Assembly: GCA_964390565.1 (NCBI GenBank)
Contig: CAYMII010000054.1
Span: 1 to 15,168, forward strand
DNA from: UBA8529 sp964390565
GTDB taxonomy: Bacteria; Bacteroidota; Bacteroidia; Bacteroidales; Tenuifilaceae
Reading direction: 5' to 3'
Length of the DNA stretch: 15,168 bases
The notes beneath the pieces are model-generated. The model made no database searches. It was not told where the DNA came from and worked only from the letters and a program-made list of their open reading frames with translations. This document shows, piece by piece, positions 14,311 to 15,168 of the stretch. The position numbers were made by a program, and so were the translations under genes. Each line of letters begins with the position of its first letter. Position 1 is the stretch's first letter.

Positions 14311-14443
14311 ACATAACGCCTGCTGCTAAAAAACGCTGGGGAGTTCGAAGCAGTGTCTCTGTCCCACGTTAAAAATGAATGCCAATATACAAAATAAAGC
14401 CTTTTTAAACATCTGCCCTAGTGATTTTTAGCAGCTGTTAGGC
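14311..14443 (-). repeat. attC-like site of the TPR-protein cassette
   Basis: Cores: ACATAAC at 14311-14317 and GTTAGGC at 14437-14443. On the gene strand the site begins GCCTAACA, an exact match to the attC R'' consensus RYYYAAC, and ends GGCGTTATG. Inner arms GCTGCTAAAAA (14322-14332) and TTTTTAGCAGC (14425-14435) are perfectly complementary. GGGGAGTT and TCCCACGTTAAAAA are conserved. An ATATACAAAA stretch in the loop region is shared with the site at 11743, so these two copies look closely related. Confidence 0.8.
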
Positions 14444-14451
14444 TACGTAAA

Positions 14452-15057
14452 TTATTTGACTTTCAATCTTTTCTTAAATATTGTCAAGGCGATAGAAGTA
14501 ATCAAACATACTATCAAACCCACGAAAGTTATATAAAACAACATTCCATCATTAGGTCTTAAAGGATATAACAAAGCAAGAAAAACAATAGTTGCAGATA
14601 AAAATGTCCAATCTAATTTCTTGAAAGAACGGTCAACGCTTCCATTATACCAATTTTTGTACCTGTCATTATTTGGGAATTTATCAATTAGTTTCTTAAA
14701 GTCTTTAGTTGATTCTTTATATTTTTTTAAATTAAAATTGGCTAGGCCTCTATAAAAAATCGAGGTTTCGTAGATAGGTTCTTCAAACAAGTCAGAAATG
14801 TCAAGTTCCTTTTCGTTTTCCATTCTGACAATAGCATTATTTAAATTCTGCACAGCTTTAGAAAAATAACCAGTTTCGGCTAAAGCCGAACCATAGTCAG
14901 CAATAATTTTGGTTACTTTTACATATTCTTCTTTATCCTCATTCTTTGATTTTTCAACTAATTCAATTTTGTTCTCAAGCATTTTAATGAATATTCTAGG
15001 GTCTCTAGATGTTTCATTATATAATTCTTCATAAAGTTTTTGAAGTTCTTCAGTCAT
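14452..15057 (-). CDS. TPR-like protein with two C-terminal membrane segments
   Basis: A 201-residue protein with a helical cytoplasmic part and a membrane tail; the exact family is not recognised. Residues about 44-130 show TPR-like helix pairs (DYGSALAETGYFSKAVQNLN and YRGLANFNLKKYKESTKDFK, then a KFPNND turn). Two hydrophobic segments follow at about 150-164 and 172-194, and the protein ends in the basic tail KKRLKVK. The first 40 residues are highly charged. TPRs usually mediate protein-protein contacts, so a membrane-tethered scaffold is a reasonable but unproven guess. It starts at the ATG at 15057. The stop is 8 bases before the R'' core. About 50 AT-rich bases lie between the cassette boundary and the start, without a clear TAnnTTTG box. 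Confidence 0.78.
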   Translation of the reverse strand: MTEELQKLYEELYNETSRDPRIFIKMLENKIELVEKSKNEDKEEYVKVTKIIADYGSALAETGYFSKAVQNLNNAIVRMENEKELDISDLFEEPIYETSIFYRGLANFNLKKYKESTKDFKKLIDKFPNNDRYKNWYNGSVDRSFKKLDWTFLSATIVFLALLYPLRPNDGMLFYITFVGLIVCLITSIALTIFKKRLKVK

Positions 15058-15102
15058 TTTTCAATTCAGTGTTAAAGTTTCTTGCTTGTAAAAATTTATG
15101 TA

Positions 15103-15168
15103 GCCTAACGGTCGGCTGTTGCTTACGCTGGGGAGTTAACCGTCAGCGGCGTTATCCGCCGTTAAAAA
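15103..15168 (-). repeat. attC-like site, partial, cut by the window edge
   Basis: Core GCCTAAC at 15103-15109 (R' on the gene strand, CGTTAGGC), then GGTCGGCTG, CTGGGGAGTT and the block TCCGCCGTTAAAAA that reaches the edge. The right arm and R'' core lie outside. CAGC (15144-15147) with CGTTA (15150-15154) complements GCTG (15115-15118) with TAACG (15106-15110), the same internal alternative hairpin as in the site at 12516. Its presence shows that at least one more cassette continues to the right. Confidence 0.72.

Larger units (their letters stand above)
10373..15168 (-). mobile_element. integron-like gene-cassette array (attC cluster), right end outside window
   Basis: Six attC-like sites alternate with minus-strand genes, each site directly following its gene as in integron cassettes. 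Approximate cassettes, from core to core on the gene strand, are: TPR-membrane protein 15108-14318, lipoprotein 14316-13742, helical protein 13740-12523, toxin-antitoxin 12521-11750, Fic 11748-10380. Seen directly: core sites of the form TAACA and CGTTA/CGTT; near-constant site length of 132-135 bp; complementary but divergent arms; and each cassette start matching the reverse complement of its own end. These match the known cassette model, in which IntI recombines folded attC bottom strands at G|TT. No integrase gene is present here. Cassette orientation places attI and intI beyond 15168, if they exist; otherwise this is an integrase-less attC cluster. The genes look more AT-rich than the chromosome to the left. 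Confidence 0.75.

Noticed and set aside
10373..15168. Regular repeats suggesting a CRISPR array
   Set aside because: The repeats are about 133 bp, 440-1240 bp apart, with genes between them; this is not CRISPR geometry and there are no cas genes.

Overview
The window looks like a chromosomal segment of a Bacteroidota bacterium, probably Bacteroidales or a related environmental lineage. The clues are a DUF5916 outer-membrane protein, lipoproteins with acidic residues just after the lipobox cysteine, a bacterial DPP IV, AT-rich spacers without clear Shine-Dalgarno sequences, and TAnnTTTG promoter boxes. The order is inferred; no rRNA or marker gene is present.

Positions 1-9640 are ordinary-looking chromosome. 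A truncated APC-family amino acid permease and a PurF-like protein lie on the minus strand. Three secreted or surface proteins follow on the plus strand, each ending in a hairpin: a CBM9-like/DUF5916 outer-membrane protein, an S37-type serine peptidase lipoprotein and a DPP IV. The PurF-like protein keeps its PRPP-binding loop and four candidate Fe-S cysteines. It has lost the nucleophilic cysteine and other glutaminase residues.

Positions about 10373-15168 have a different organisation. Six attC-like elements of about 133 bp (the last cut by the window edge) separate minus-strand genes or gene pairs: a Fic protein, a RelE/ParE-type toxin-antitoxin pair, a helical protein of unknown function, a small lipoprotein, and a TPR protein with two membrane segments. 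Each element starts on the gene strand with a TAACA core (R'') and ends with a CGTTA or CGTT core (R'). The arms differ between copies but stay complementary within a copy. Each cassette's first bases match the reverse complement of its own terminal core, as expected if cassettes were once excised circles. This is the architecture of an integron gene-cassette array. No integrase is in the window; from the cassette orientation it should lie to the right, beyond 15168.

The left end of the array is a degraded site at 10373-10507, followed by a lipoprotein gene (9844-10344) that is either host DNA or a stranded last cassette. The array is the most interesting part of the window: a candidate integron or integrase-less attC cluster in Bacteroidota, with TA and Fic genes that could stabilise or regulate it.
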